Shown here: piece after piece, positions 33,825 to 41,465 of the stretch
How the letters are laid out: every line of letters begins with the position of its first letter
How positions within the stretch are numbered: the stretch's first letter is position 1
The notes under the pieces: model-generated
What the model was told of the DNA's origin: nothing
Databases searched by the model: none
What the model saw: the letters and a program-made list of their open reading frames with translations, nothing else
Source of the DNA: Fuerstiella sp041398845
GTDB lineage: Bacteria > Planctomycetota > Planctomycetia > Planctomycetales > Planctomycetaceae
Direction: 5' to 3'
DNA: 64,000 bases
NCBI GenBank assembly: GCA_041398845.1
Contig: JAWKTZ010000021.1
Span: 6,281-70,280, forward strand
Made by a program: the position numbers and the translations under genes

Positions 33825-33929
33825 TGATCAGAGTGAGAGTCGCCTTTCACTCAAGAGCCGTTCTGCGGCCTCGACACGCGAAATTCGACATGGCCGTGCC
33901 GAACGGCGTGCCGACAAAGACAATTTCGA

Positions 33930-33962
33930 CCGACCGCCGTTTCTCGGCGGTCGGTTTTTTTT
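33930..33962 (+). terminator. Intrinsic terminator after the Gln-rich gene
   Basis: A perfect 10-bp stem, CCGACCGCCG (33930-33939) and CGGCGGTCGG (33945-33954), with loop TTTCT and eight T residues after it. About 105 bp past the stop codon. Confidence 0.93.
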
Positions 33963-34047
33963 GTAGGGTTGTGAATCCGCCCTTGTCGGCGACAATGTTG
34001 GACCGACACAGGACTGAAGTGATGACACGGAATCACGAAAGGCAGGC

Positions 34048-35643
34048 ATGTTTTCGGAATCCGCATGGAGCCGCAAGACAATCGGCGATGTCGATGTTGT
34101 CTGGCACGAAGGACTTTATCATCTGTTTCACCTGGTGCTTCCGAATCATGATTTCATTGCTCATGCCATCAGCGACAACGGGCTGAACTGGCGACGCATC
34201 GACAACGCGTTGTTCATTGACGACCCGGGCTGCTGGGACGATCTGATGCTGTGGACGATGCACGTTACCCCGGACCCGCATCGCCCGGGTTGCTGGCGGA
34301 TGTTTTATACGGGCTTGTCGCGCCGCGATCAGGGGCTCAAACAACGCATCGGCATGGCCACCAGCAACGACCTGTATCGCTGGAAGAAGGCTCCCGTCAA
34401 CTGGACGGATGGTCGAGGCAGGACCGATCCGGAGCTCATTAAGAAGGCACGCGCCAGCCTTCCATACGGGAGAGCCAGCCGAACTCGTTCTACGAACGAT
34501 CCGCAGAGCTGCTTTCCACTGGAGGCTGACCCCGACCATTACGAAGCGGATTTACATGGGGAACGCGGATGGATCAGCTTTCGGGATCCGTTCTACTTTC
34601 GTGAAGGTGATCAGGGCTGGCTGTTGGCGGCGGCACGCACGAACAATGGCCCGCTGGTTCGGCGAGGCTGCGTGGCGTTGATGGAGGAAGTCGAACCGAA
34701 TTCCTTTCAGATTCAGCGGCCGCTGTTCGCTCCGCAGCTATACGACGACATCGAAGTTCCCAACCTGATTAAGCTGGACGGTGCTTACTACCTGATCGGC
34801 AGTCTGCGGGAAGACGCCAAAATCCGTTACTGGCATACGGACGATATCGAAAAGCCGTGGCGTAACCATCATGACAATGTGCTGCTGGCGAAAGGCAACT
34901 ATGCCGGTCGAGTCTGCCGCGACGATCGGGGTGTTCTGCTGTGGAACTTCTTTACACGGGAGCTGGAAGATCGATGTGTCAACAACATCATGCCGCCACC
35001 GAAGCGGCTGGAGCGTCGAGACGACGGTGAGCTGCTGGTGAAGACCTTCGAAGCCTTTGACAACCGCGTGACTGGTCGCATCGACACGCGTTGCGTCAGA
35101 ACGCTGAAGCATCACAGAGAGGAAACCTGTCTCTCTGACAATGGCTCTCTGCACCTTGTGAGCGAAGCGGGATTTCAGGCGTTCGTGTTTGAGCACCGGC
35201 TGAACAGTTTTCGCATACATGCTCGGCTCGCATTGTCAGGTTCCGGCAAGTGCGGATTATTGTGTCGAACCGATCCGCAGACACACGACGGCTACTACAT
35301 TTCGCTGGATCTGGCGAAGGGCATTGCTCAGTTCCGATCGTGGAGCACCGGGCCGCCGGGTTCAGGGGAACAGATGATGCAGTTTAATTCTCTGCAGGCC
35401 GGCTTCTGGCACAGTCAGAACTGCACCGACGTGGTGATTCAGTTACTGTCGTTTGGCAGCTATCACGAGCTGAGCATCGGTGGAGCCGTCGTGCTGTCGC
35501 TGGCGGACGGACAGTTTGAAGAGGGCCTGCTGGGCATTTATGTGGAGACCGCCGCTTTGAGAGTCAGCAATCTGCTGGTCGAAGAACTGGAACCACCGGA
35601 ACAGACGGACGAACATCTGACCACCGGCGGACATCGTTCTTAG
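34048..35643 (+). CDS. Glycoside hydrolase of the GH32/43/68 five-blade propeller type
   Basis: 531 residues with no signal peptide, so probably cytosolic. Five-blade propeller motifs: DVDVVWHEGLYHLFHLVL, HDFIAHAISDNGLNWRR, CWRMFYTGLSRRDQG, RIGMATSNDLYRWKK, ISFRDPFYFREGDQGWLLAA and EVPNLIKLDGAYYLIGS. These supply acidic residues at the places where GH32/GH43 enzymes carry the nucleophile Asp, transition-state Asp (RDP) and acid Glu. A C-terminal jelly-roll domain (about 370-520) matches GH32 layout. It probably acts on fructosides, arabinosides or related sugars, but the exact family and substrate cannot be set. 34 bp after the ATG a purine-rich leader precedes; the SDR gene follows on the same strand with its own candidate promoter. 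Confidence 0.7.
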   Translation: MFSESAWSRKTIGDVDVVWHEGLYHLFHLVLPNHDFIAHAISDNGLNWRRIDNALFIDDPGCWDDLMLWTMHVTPDPHRPGCWRMFYTGLSRRDQGLKQRIGMATSNDLYRWKKAPVNWTDGRGRTDPELIKKARASLPYGRASRTRSTNDPQSCFPLEADPDHYEADLHGERGWISFRDPFYFREGDQGWLLAAARTNNGPLVRRGCVALMEEVEPNSFQIQRPLFAPQLYDDIEVPNLIKLDGAYYLIGSLREDAKIRYWHTDDIEKPWRNHHDNVLLAKGNYAGRVCRDDRGVLLWNFFTRELEDRCVNNIMPPPKRLERRDDGELLVKTFEAFDNRVTGRIDTRCVRTLKHHREETCLSDNGSLHLVSEAGFQAFVFEHRLNSFRIHARLALSGSGKCGLLCRTDPQTHDGYYISLDLAKGIAQFRSWSTGPPGSGEQMMQFNSLQAGFWHSQNCTDVVIQLLSFGSYHELSIGGAVVLSLADGQFEEGLLGIYVETAALRVSNLLVEELEPPEQTDEHLTTGGHRS

Positions 35644-35672
35644 TGCGACACACGGGCGCGGCACCGCCTGAG

Positions 35673-35688
35673 TGGCACGGCATATGCA
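35673..35688 (+). promoter_or_regulatory. Candidate sigma-54 promoter for the SDR gene
   Basis: TGGCACGGCATATGCA compared with consensus TGGCACGNNNNTTGCA: the -24 box is perfect and the -12 box has one change (ATGC). It lies 30 bp after the glycosidase stop and 107 bp before the SDR start, in the sense direction. Confidence 0.6.
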
Positions 35689-35710
35689 TCGTCTGCGGCC
35701 GGGGTCTCCA

Positions 35711-35727
35711 ACGCGCGCAGCGCGCGT
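35711..35727 (+). repeat. GC-only hairpin in the SDR leader
   Basis: ACGCGCGC (35711-35718), A, GCGCGCGT (35720-35727): a perfect 8-bp dyad one base apart, about 70 bp upstream of the SDR start. It could be an RNA hairpin or an operator. Confidence 0.6.
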
Positions 35728-35794
35728 CACCGGCCGACAGAAACCCGGATGCGACTCCCACCTGAGCTCAACGACACAACCAACAGGAGCACCC

Positions 35795-36586
35795 ATGCAG
35801 ATTTCGCTCGCCAACAAGGTTGCGTGGATCACCGGCGGCAGTGAGGGAATCGGCCGAGCCATCGCGCTGCATGCGGCGCGATGCGGAGCGAGAGTCGCCA
35901 TTTCAGCCCTGGGACAGGAGACGCTCGACAGGACGGTCATGGACATCGAAGCGTCTGGCGGCGAAGCCATCGCGACCTGCAGTGATGTGAGTGACCCAGA
36001 TCAAATGCGGACCGCGATCGACCGGATTGTGGAACGATTCGGTCGACTGGACATCGTGTATGCCAATGCCGGAACAAATGGCAAGTGGGCTCCGTTGGAA
36101 GAAATCGCACCCGATGAATGGGCTCACACGATCGCTGTGAATCTGACCGGTACGTACCACACGATTCACTCTGCGTTGCCGCATCTGCGAAGATCGGGCG
36201 GAGGCAGCATTGTGATTACGTCGTCGGTCAACGGCACGCGGATGTTCAGCAACGAAGGCGCGTCGGCGTATGCATCCAGTAAAGCGGGGCAGTTGGCTCT
36301 GGGGCAGATGCTGGCACTGGAACTGGCTCCGTCAAGGATTAGAGTGAACATCATCTGCCCGGGCGCCATCACCAGCAACATTCATGAGAAAACAGAAAAG
36401 CAGGATCTGGACGAAATCGAAACGCCCGTCCTCTTTCCGGAAGGCAAAATTCCGCTGACGGGAGGTGCCATGGGAGAAGCTCAACAGGTGGCGAACCTTG
36501 CCGTGTTTCTGGCCAGCGACGCCGCCTCACACATTACGGGAACGCCGGTCTGGATCGATGGAGCTCAATCGCTGCTGCAGGGATGA
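35795..36586 (+). CDS. Short-chain dehydrogenase/reductase (SDR)
   Basis: A 263-residue NAD(P)-dependent oxidoreductase with classical SDR layout. ATG 35795 (MQISLANKVAWITGG) is preceded by AGGAG at 8 bases. The cofactor motif is ITGGSEGIGRAIALHAARCGA; NAG is in VYANAGTNGKW; the catalytic triad is Ser in SSVNGTRMF and Tyr/Lys in SAYASSKAGQLALG. The C-terminal HITGTPVWIDGAQSLLQG is typical. Substrate not predictable. Located just after the GH32/43-type gene, a possible sugar-related partner, with its own candidate sigma-54 promoter. Confidence 0.9.
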   Translation: MQISLANKVAWITGGSEGIGRAIALHAARCGARVAISALGQETLDRTVMDIEASGGEAIATCSDVSDPDQMRTAIDRIVERFGRLDIVYANAGTNGKWAPLEEIAPDEWAHTIAVNLTGTYHTIHSALPHLRRSGGGSIVITSSVNGTRMFSNEGASAYASSKAGQLALGQMLALELAPSRIRVNIICPGAITSNIHEKTEKQDLDEIETPVLFPEGKIPLTGGAMGEAQQVANLAVFLASDAASHITGTPVWIDGAQSLLQG

Positions 36587-36637
36587 TTTCCGGCCGTGAT
36601 GATTTCCGGTCCGGCTATGCAATGACAGTGCCGACGC

Positions 36638-38137
36638 CTATCCGTCGCCGCAGACCACGGCGGAGCGATCGATCGAAATTGCATACTCATTCATTTTGTG
36701 ACGCAGGCTGTTTCGAGTGATACTCAGCACGCGCGCGGCTTCGGAACGGTTGCCGTTGGCATCGTTCAGAACACGCAGCAGCAGACGACGTTCCACATAG
36801 CCCAGGACGTTTGCATGCAGGTTGTCCGTTTGAGCCGTGATCATGCGGTGGATGAATCGATCAACGTCGGTGAACCCGGCTCCCTGAACGTCATTGCCGG
36901 CGCGGTTGTCTTCACTGTCCGCAGGGCGTCGAGTCGCAGACGTCGCATTGGGCGGGCGACGTTCTGCTGATGACATGCGGATCGACGGAGGAAGTGCCTG
37001 AACGGTAATGACCGGAGTCGTTGCGTCCAGAAGCGCTTTGCTGATGACGGTCTGAAGTTCCCGGACGTTGCCCGGCCATGAATACGATGTGAGGATGTCC
37101 GCCGCGTCCGGAGCGATGGCTTTTTTGGTCCGCGCCAATCGTTGATTGTAGTGCCACAGAAAATGCTCCAATAGCAGCACCACATCTCCGTTTCGTTCTC
37201 GAAGTGGCGGCAGATTGATGGTGTAACCGTTGAGCCGGTGGAACAGGTCTTCCCGAAAACGTCCTGTCAGACACATCTGTTCCAGGTCGCAGTTGGTGGC
37301 CGCAATAATGCGGACATCGGTGTTGATTGTGCTGTTCCCGCCGACTCGTTCGAACTGCTGTTCCTGCAACAGCCGCAGGACTCGAGCCTGCACGGATCGA
37401 GCCATGTCGCCGATTTCATCCAGAAAAATTGTGCCGCCGCTGCACTGTTCGAACTTCCCGATGCGCTGCCGGTCCGCCCCGGTGAACGCTCCTTTTTCGT
37501 GCCCGAACAGTTCGCTTTCCAGCAGCGATTCACTCAACGCGGCGCAGTTGACGGCCAGAAACGGTTTGGCTGTGCGGCGACTGTGCTTCCAGATGGCTTG
37601 AGCGATCAGTTCCTTTCCCGTTCCGCTTTCACCTCGCACCAGCACGGTGACATTTTCCTCGGCCACGCGACCGATGGACTTCAGCACGGCCTGCATTTTC
37701 GGACTGCGACCGACCAGGCTTGCGCCGTGGTTCAGAGGAAGAATGTGACCGTTCTTCTGACCGGCGCTCGATGGCAGGGGAGTCGACAGAGCCAGTCCCA
37801 CGCTGGAACGCACCTTCTGCACGTCCAGCGGTTTCAGCAGATAGTCCTGAACGCCTTCTTTGGTGGCAGCGATTGTGGTGTCGCTGTCGCCACTGCCGGT
37901 CATGAAGATGACGGGCAGGTCCGGATGAGTCCGGCGGATGAAGGACAGGGCGTCCAGCCCGGACATTTTCGGCAGCACAAAGTCCAGTAACATGACATCC
38001 GGCGATGAACCGGTCAATCGCTGCAGAGCGTCTTCGGCAGAAGTGACCGACTCAATTTCGACGTCCAGTTCAGCCAGTGCTCCGCGAATCACGCTGACGA
38101 CAGATCGATCGTCATCAACAACCAAGACGGATTTCAT
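36638..38137 (-). CDS. NtrC-type sigma-54-dependent response regulator
   Basis: 499 residues. Receiver domain with phospho-acceptor Asp52 (DVMLLDFVLPKMSG) and Lys102. AAA+ domain with Walker A GESGTGKE (169-176), the sigma-54 contact loop GAFTGA (216-221), Walker B GGTIFLDEIGD, and the arginine-finger region FREDLFHRLNGYTINLPPLRER. Fis-type helix-turn-helix at the C-terminus (NRSEAARVLSITRNSLRHKM). It activates RNA polymerase-sigma-54 after phosphorylation. No cognate kinase is adjacent. It lies among four sigma-54-like promoter sequences at 32.8, 35.7, 40.7 and 50.8 kb. It is convergent with the SDR gene. Regulation of those promoters by this protein is an inference. Confidence 0.95.
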   Translation of the reverse strand: MKSVLVVDDDRSVVSVIRGALAELDVEIESVTSAEDALQRLTGSSPDVMLLDFVLPKMSGLDALSFIRRTHPDLPVIFMTGSGDSDTTIAATKEGVQDYLLKPLDVQKVRSSVGLALSTPLPSSAGQKNGHILPLNHGASLVGRSPKMQAVLKSIGRVAEENVTVLVRGESGTGKELIAQAIWKHSRRTAKPFLAVNCAALSESLLESELFGHEKGAFTGADRQRIGKFEQCSGGTIFLDEIGDMARSVQARVLRLLQEQQFERVGGNSTINTDVRIIAATNCDLEQMCLTGRFREDLFHRLNGYTINLPPLRERNGDVVLLLEHFLWHYNQRLARTKKAIAPDAADILTSYSWPGNVRELQTVISKALLDATTPVITVQALPPSIRMSSAERRPPNATSATRRPADSEDNRAGNDVQGAGFTDVDRFIHRMITAQTDNLHANVLGYVERRLLLRVLNDANGNRSEAARVLSITRNSLRHKMNEYAISIDRSAVVCGDG

Positions 38138-38204
38138 GGTGGCATACTCCTGTCTGATTCCCGCTGGTCAAATCATGTTTTGCCCTCCGTCTCCGGCCGA
38201 GATC

Positions 38205-38984
38205 TCATGCGTCGAAGACACATGGCGACAGTGGAGCAGTGCCGACCGACGCCTGAGGCGACGATTGCTGCTTGTGAGAAGTCGACGGAGACACAGACGA
38301 TGCGAGAGGTTTTCTCCATTGGTACAGGTGAACGGGCGGCAGATTCCACGGAACGAATGTTGTTTCAGGCTCACCAAATCGACTCAGCGCCAGGCCGTTG
38401 ATTTCATCTCGAACCTGGTACGCCACGAACGTACCTCCCGGCCGCAGCGCCTGAAACACGGATTCCACGATCGCAGTGGCTCGATGAGCATCCAGTACGG
38501 AAAACGGAATACCGGACACGACGACGTCAACACTGTCCATGGCGTGGCAGTGGATGAGATGCGTGAGTTCACTGGCGTCGTTGTGTTCCACGATCAGTCG
38601 TCTGTCATTGATGGAATGCAGAACCTCAACCAGATCCGCCAGCAGTTCAATCGCCAGCAGTCGAGCCCCGGGCTGCATTTCATCCAGCAAATCACGTGTG
38701 ATGCCGCCATCGCCCGGGCCCAGTTCCACGATCATCTGAGCTCCCTTCACGCACGGCAGTCCGGCCAGCTTGCGCGTCAGGAACGGCGAACTGGGAGCCA
38801 GTGATGCGATGTCATCGGGCCGTTGAACGAACAGTACGGCATAACGCCACAGACGCCGCAGCAGGTTGGGATAGTTCGCAGGTTCTGACACGGCCAAGCA
38901 GCTCCATGGGAGTGAAATTCTGGGGATCCGCAGCATCAGGAACCGCAAATGACGTGCCGTTGGCTCGGCATGCCGACAGACCAA
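38205..38984 (-). CDS. Phospholipid N-methyltransferase-like SAM methyltransferase
   Basis: 259 residues. After an uncertain N-terminal 35 residues (Met17 is another possible start) comes LWRYAVLFVQRPDDIASLAPSS, then the SAM-binding motif IVELGPGDGGITRDLLDEM and motifs like IEHND and VVSGIPFSVL. The sequence SxxFL-x-x-P-x-D... SLAPSSPFLTRKLA and the SGIPF block are characteristic of PmtA-type phosphatidylethanolamine methyltransferases and of the related KsgA group. A lipid role is supported by the LPG-synthase-like gene immediately upstream on the same strand. The C-terminal 40 residues are Ser/Pro-rich and poorly structured. Confidence 0.7.
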   Translation of the reverse strand: MVCRHAEPTARHLRFLMLRIPRISLPWSCLAVSEPANYPNLLRRLWRYAVLFVQRPDDIASLAPSSPFLTRKLAGLPCVKGAQMIVELGPGDGGITRDLLDEMQPGARLLAIELLADLVEVLHSINDRRLIVEHNDASELTHLIHCHAMDSVDVVVSGIPFSVLDAHRATAIVESVFQALRPGGTFVAYQVRDEINGLALSRFGEPETTFVPWNLPPVHLYQWRKPLASSVSPSTSHKQQSSPQASVGTAPLSPCVFDA

Positions 38985-39173
38985 CAGAGCGTTTCGTCAT
39001 TCTCGAGACGATGTGCGTGTGTGTCGGATGTGTGCGTTGGAGCTCAACGATCGGCCTTCCCGGATGGTCGCTGAAATTCCGGGATGGTGGGCGAACGGCC
39101 GCTCGTGGAATGGCCGTCGCTGAGAAATCGAAATCGATTCGCTCAATTCACACCTCAGCGTGGAGCAGCTCAA

Positions 39174-40337
39174 TCAATGGGTTGGTGGCATCGATCCTGC
39201 CGACTTCCTGTACAGAGATTTCAGAAGGTTGCGGACGTTGCAGTTGAGTGCTCCGGTGGTCTTCAGAAAGGACCACAGCGAGGTGAGTGAATTACAGGGC
39301 GCGACGCACAGATACCGACTGACATAGTGTGGTCGAAAACGGCTCTTGAAATGATCCTGTCCTCGAGCATTGAACACGAAGTCCAGACGGCTGTACCACA
39401 GCGACATCAGCCGCTGAATTCTTCGATCACCAGGTTTGATTTCAGAATTGGCCACGTTTCGGCCGGGAATCAGGCACAGCGAAATCGATTCTGCCCCTTC
39501 GTCCTTCAACTGATCGATGACGGTACGAAACAGAAACGCGGTGACTCCGCGAGTGGCCCTGTTGCGTTTCCGATAGGTTTCAAAGGCCCAGCTTCGGCCA
39601 CCATCAATGGGACTGCATGCCAGAAACGCTTCCACTCTGCCGTCCGCAGATCGAGCCACAAACAGACGACGCCGCTGCAGGTCGCCAGGGCGAAATTCAC
39701 CTTCCAGCAGTCGGAGCGGTTTGTCGAACGTGCGACCTGCCAGATCTTCCGACATAATGCTGACAAGTGTTTGCGCCATGGCACATTGTTCGTCGCGATC
39801 CGTTACTTCGGCAACGTCCAGGCCCGCTCGCCGACAGTAATTCGTCTGACGGCGCACCCATTCATACTGACCGCCTTTCCAGTTGATCCGGGAGGGAGTC
39901 AGCACGGCCTCTTCGCCAAACTTGTTCACGACAAAGCCCTGACGTTGAAACGACAGGGCATCTGTCTGCGAAACATTATAAACCGCGATGGTTTTCCGGC
40001 TGCATTCGGAAATCTGTCTCAGCATTCGGATCATGTCCGGCTTCAGAGGTTCCGGCGCCAGCAGACTGCCGGAAACATGCCAGAACTTCCCATCCACCAG
40101 AACGCTCATTGCCCCCTTGCCGCACGGCGACTGCAGGACATGCCCGTCCGAAACGGCGATGTCGTAGGATTCGGGAACGGAGGCATAGCGATATGCCAGC
40201 GATTCCAGGTTCGTTCGCTGCTGGTCCGAAATGCGGTGACGACACAACAACAGATCTTCCGCAGGTCGCCTGGCAGGCGACGAAATGAAGTGCGTTGCAT
40301 CGCGGCCGGACTGAGCTGTGACGACTTGCAGTGACAT
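39174..40337 (-). CDS. LPG-synthase-C (DUF2156)-like aminoacyl-lipid transferase domain, soluble
   Basis: 387 residues with no membrane segment. The layout is a double GNAT-like fold as in the C-terminal half of MprF: the YNVSQTDALSFQRQGFVVNK block, WKGGQYEWVRRQTNYCRRAGLDVAEV, RRLFVARSADGRVEAFLACSP, and FETYRKRNRATRGVTAFLF. These fit the phosphatidylglycerol lysyltransferase C-terminal domain, which moves an amino acid from tRNA to a lipid. The membrane flippase half of MprF is missing, so this is a stand-alone enzyme. The same-strand methyltransferase-like gene 190 bp downstream also suggests membrane-lipid modification. Amino acid and lipid are unknown. The last 15 residues may extend beyond the domain. 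Confidence 0.65.
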   Translation of the reverse strand: MSLQVVTAQSGRDATHFISSPARRPAEDLLLCRHRISDQQRTNLESLAYRYASVPESYDIAVSDGHVLQSPCGKGAMSVLVDGKFWHVSGSLLAPEPLKPDMIRMLRQISECSRKTIAVYNVSQTDALSFQRQGFVVNKFGEEAVLTPSRINWKGGQYEWVRRQTNYCRRAGLDVAEVTDRDEQCAMAQTLVSIMSEDLAGRTFDKPLRLLEGEFRPGDLQRRRLFVARSADGRVEAFLACSPIDGGRSWAFETYRKRNRATRGVTAFLFRTVIDQLKDEGAESISLCLIPGRNVANSEIKPGDRRIQRLMSLWYSRLDFVFNARGQDHFKSRFRPHYVSRYLCVAPCNSLTSLWSFLKTTGALNCNVRNLLKSLYRKSAGSMPPTH

Positions 40338-40722
40338 GAATGTGATCTTCGATGTTCAGATTTCAAACAGGCTCTTCCGTGAGTGAACTGTGTCCAGGTA
40401 GTCAATGTCGTCAGCCGACCCAGGGCACTGGCTGCGGCAGTTCTGTTCGGAATTCCCGTTAGCAGCGATCTCGGTTCTGTCCAGCCGTCATCGTATCGTG
40501 AGTTCGTCACGGTTACAGCCATAATTCCATCAGAATCACTGCACGTAACATGCCGACTCAGATCGTCACTCATCGCGGTGCTCCAACAACGGCATCACCG
40601 TGTCCGTCGCGCACCCATTCAGTGCGTTCTGAACGACCAGTGTGGTCGCTGAACGTTCAATGCAACCGTCCACTCGTTTTCTCCGGGGCGCGTTGTCAGA
40701 GTGTCGGCTGAGGGCTTATCAC
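40338..40722. other. Divergent regulatory region between LPG-synthase-like gene and sodC
   Basis: Contains a perfect 10-bp palindrome TGAACGTTCA (40650-40659), a second TGAACG 20 bp before it (40630), and GACCA/TGGTC (40635-40647). All lie 65-95 bp upstream of the -24 box, a typical distance for an activator-binding site. No gene seen. Confidence 0.5.
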
Positions 40723-40738
40723 TGGCACGCTGATTGCA
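40723..40738 (+). promoter_or_regulatory. Sigma-54 promoter, perfect consensus, upstream of sodC
   Basis: TGGCACGCTGATTGCA matches TGGCACGNNNNTTGCA at every defined base. It lies 167 bp upstream of the sodC start and points toward it. Confidence 0.8.
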
Positions 40739-40904
40739 GAACAGCAGCCGCCAGTCGCAGTGCTTCGCGCTCGGCGGGCGCAGATTAAAGGTATGTCGAA
40801 TAAGCCTCGCGGCAACCAGATCGCGGCATTCGTCATTTCCGTACTGCGTCACACCGTCCGTCCTGGACGTTACGTTCTGTCCCGACTCACAAGGAGAATC
40901 CCCC

Positions 40905-41465
40905 ATGCAACACGTTCTTCCCGGCATTATTGCCACTGCACTCCTGGAAGCGGCCGTTCTGCTGGTTCCGATGAATCAGCCCACTCAGCAGCATCCGGAC
41001 GATCATCAGGTGGACGTGCCGAAAGAAGCCGTCGCGGTGTTGCTCGCCACCAAAGGCAACGACACCAGTGGAACATTAATGTTGACGCAACAGGATGACT
41101 ATGTTCACGTCAAGGGCTCAGTTCATGGGTTGACTCCGGGTGAACATGGATTTCACATTCATGAGTTCGGCGACCTCCGAGATCCCTCCGGAAAGTCGGC
41201 GGGTGGACACTTCAACCCTCACGGAACAAAACATGGCGGCCCCGAAGACAAAGAGCGTCATCCCGGTGATCTCGGCAATATCACGGCCGATGCCAACGGC
41301 ATGGCAAAGGTTGACAAAAAAGCGAAGGGGCTAAAACTGCACTTCGTGCTGGGCCGTTCGTTTGTCGTGCATGCGGGAAAAGATGACCTGAAGAGCCAGC
41401 CGTCGGGCGACGCCGGTGCTCGCGTGGCCGTCGGAGTGATTGGCTTTGCTGAAGTCAAAGAGTGA
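40905..41465 (+). CDS. sodC: Cu/Zn superoxide dismutase, cysteine-free
   Basis: 186 residues; ATG 40905 follows AAGGAG at 8 bases. Dismutates superoxide, probably outside the cytoplasm: an N-terminal hydrophobic segment (LPGIIATALLEAAVLLV) can serve as signal or anchor. All metal ligands are seen: HGFHIHEFGD (two copper His), GGHFNPHGTKHGGP (bridging and zinc His), ERHPGDLGN (zinc His and Asp) and FVVHAG (copper His). The active-site Arg is kept in GARVAVGVIG. The disulfide cysteines that normally lie in the GD...CTSAG loop and in ACGVIG are absent; the whole protein has no Cys. Its stop overlaps the next gene's start (TGATG), so the two are translationally coupled. Confidence 0.92.
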   Translation: MQHVLPGIIATALLEAAVLLVPMNQPTQQHPDDHQVDVPKEAVAVLLATKGNDTSGTLMLTQQDDYVHVKGSVHGLTPGEHGFHIHEFGDLRDPSGKSAGGHFNPHGTKHGGPEDKERHPGDLGNITADANGMAKVDKKAKGLKLHFVLGRSFVVHAGKDDLKSQPSGDAGARVAVGVIGFAEVKE

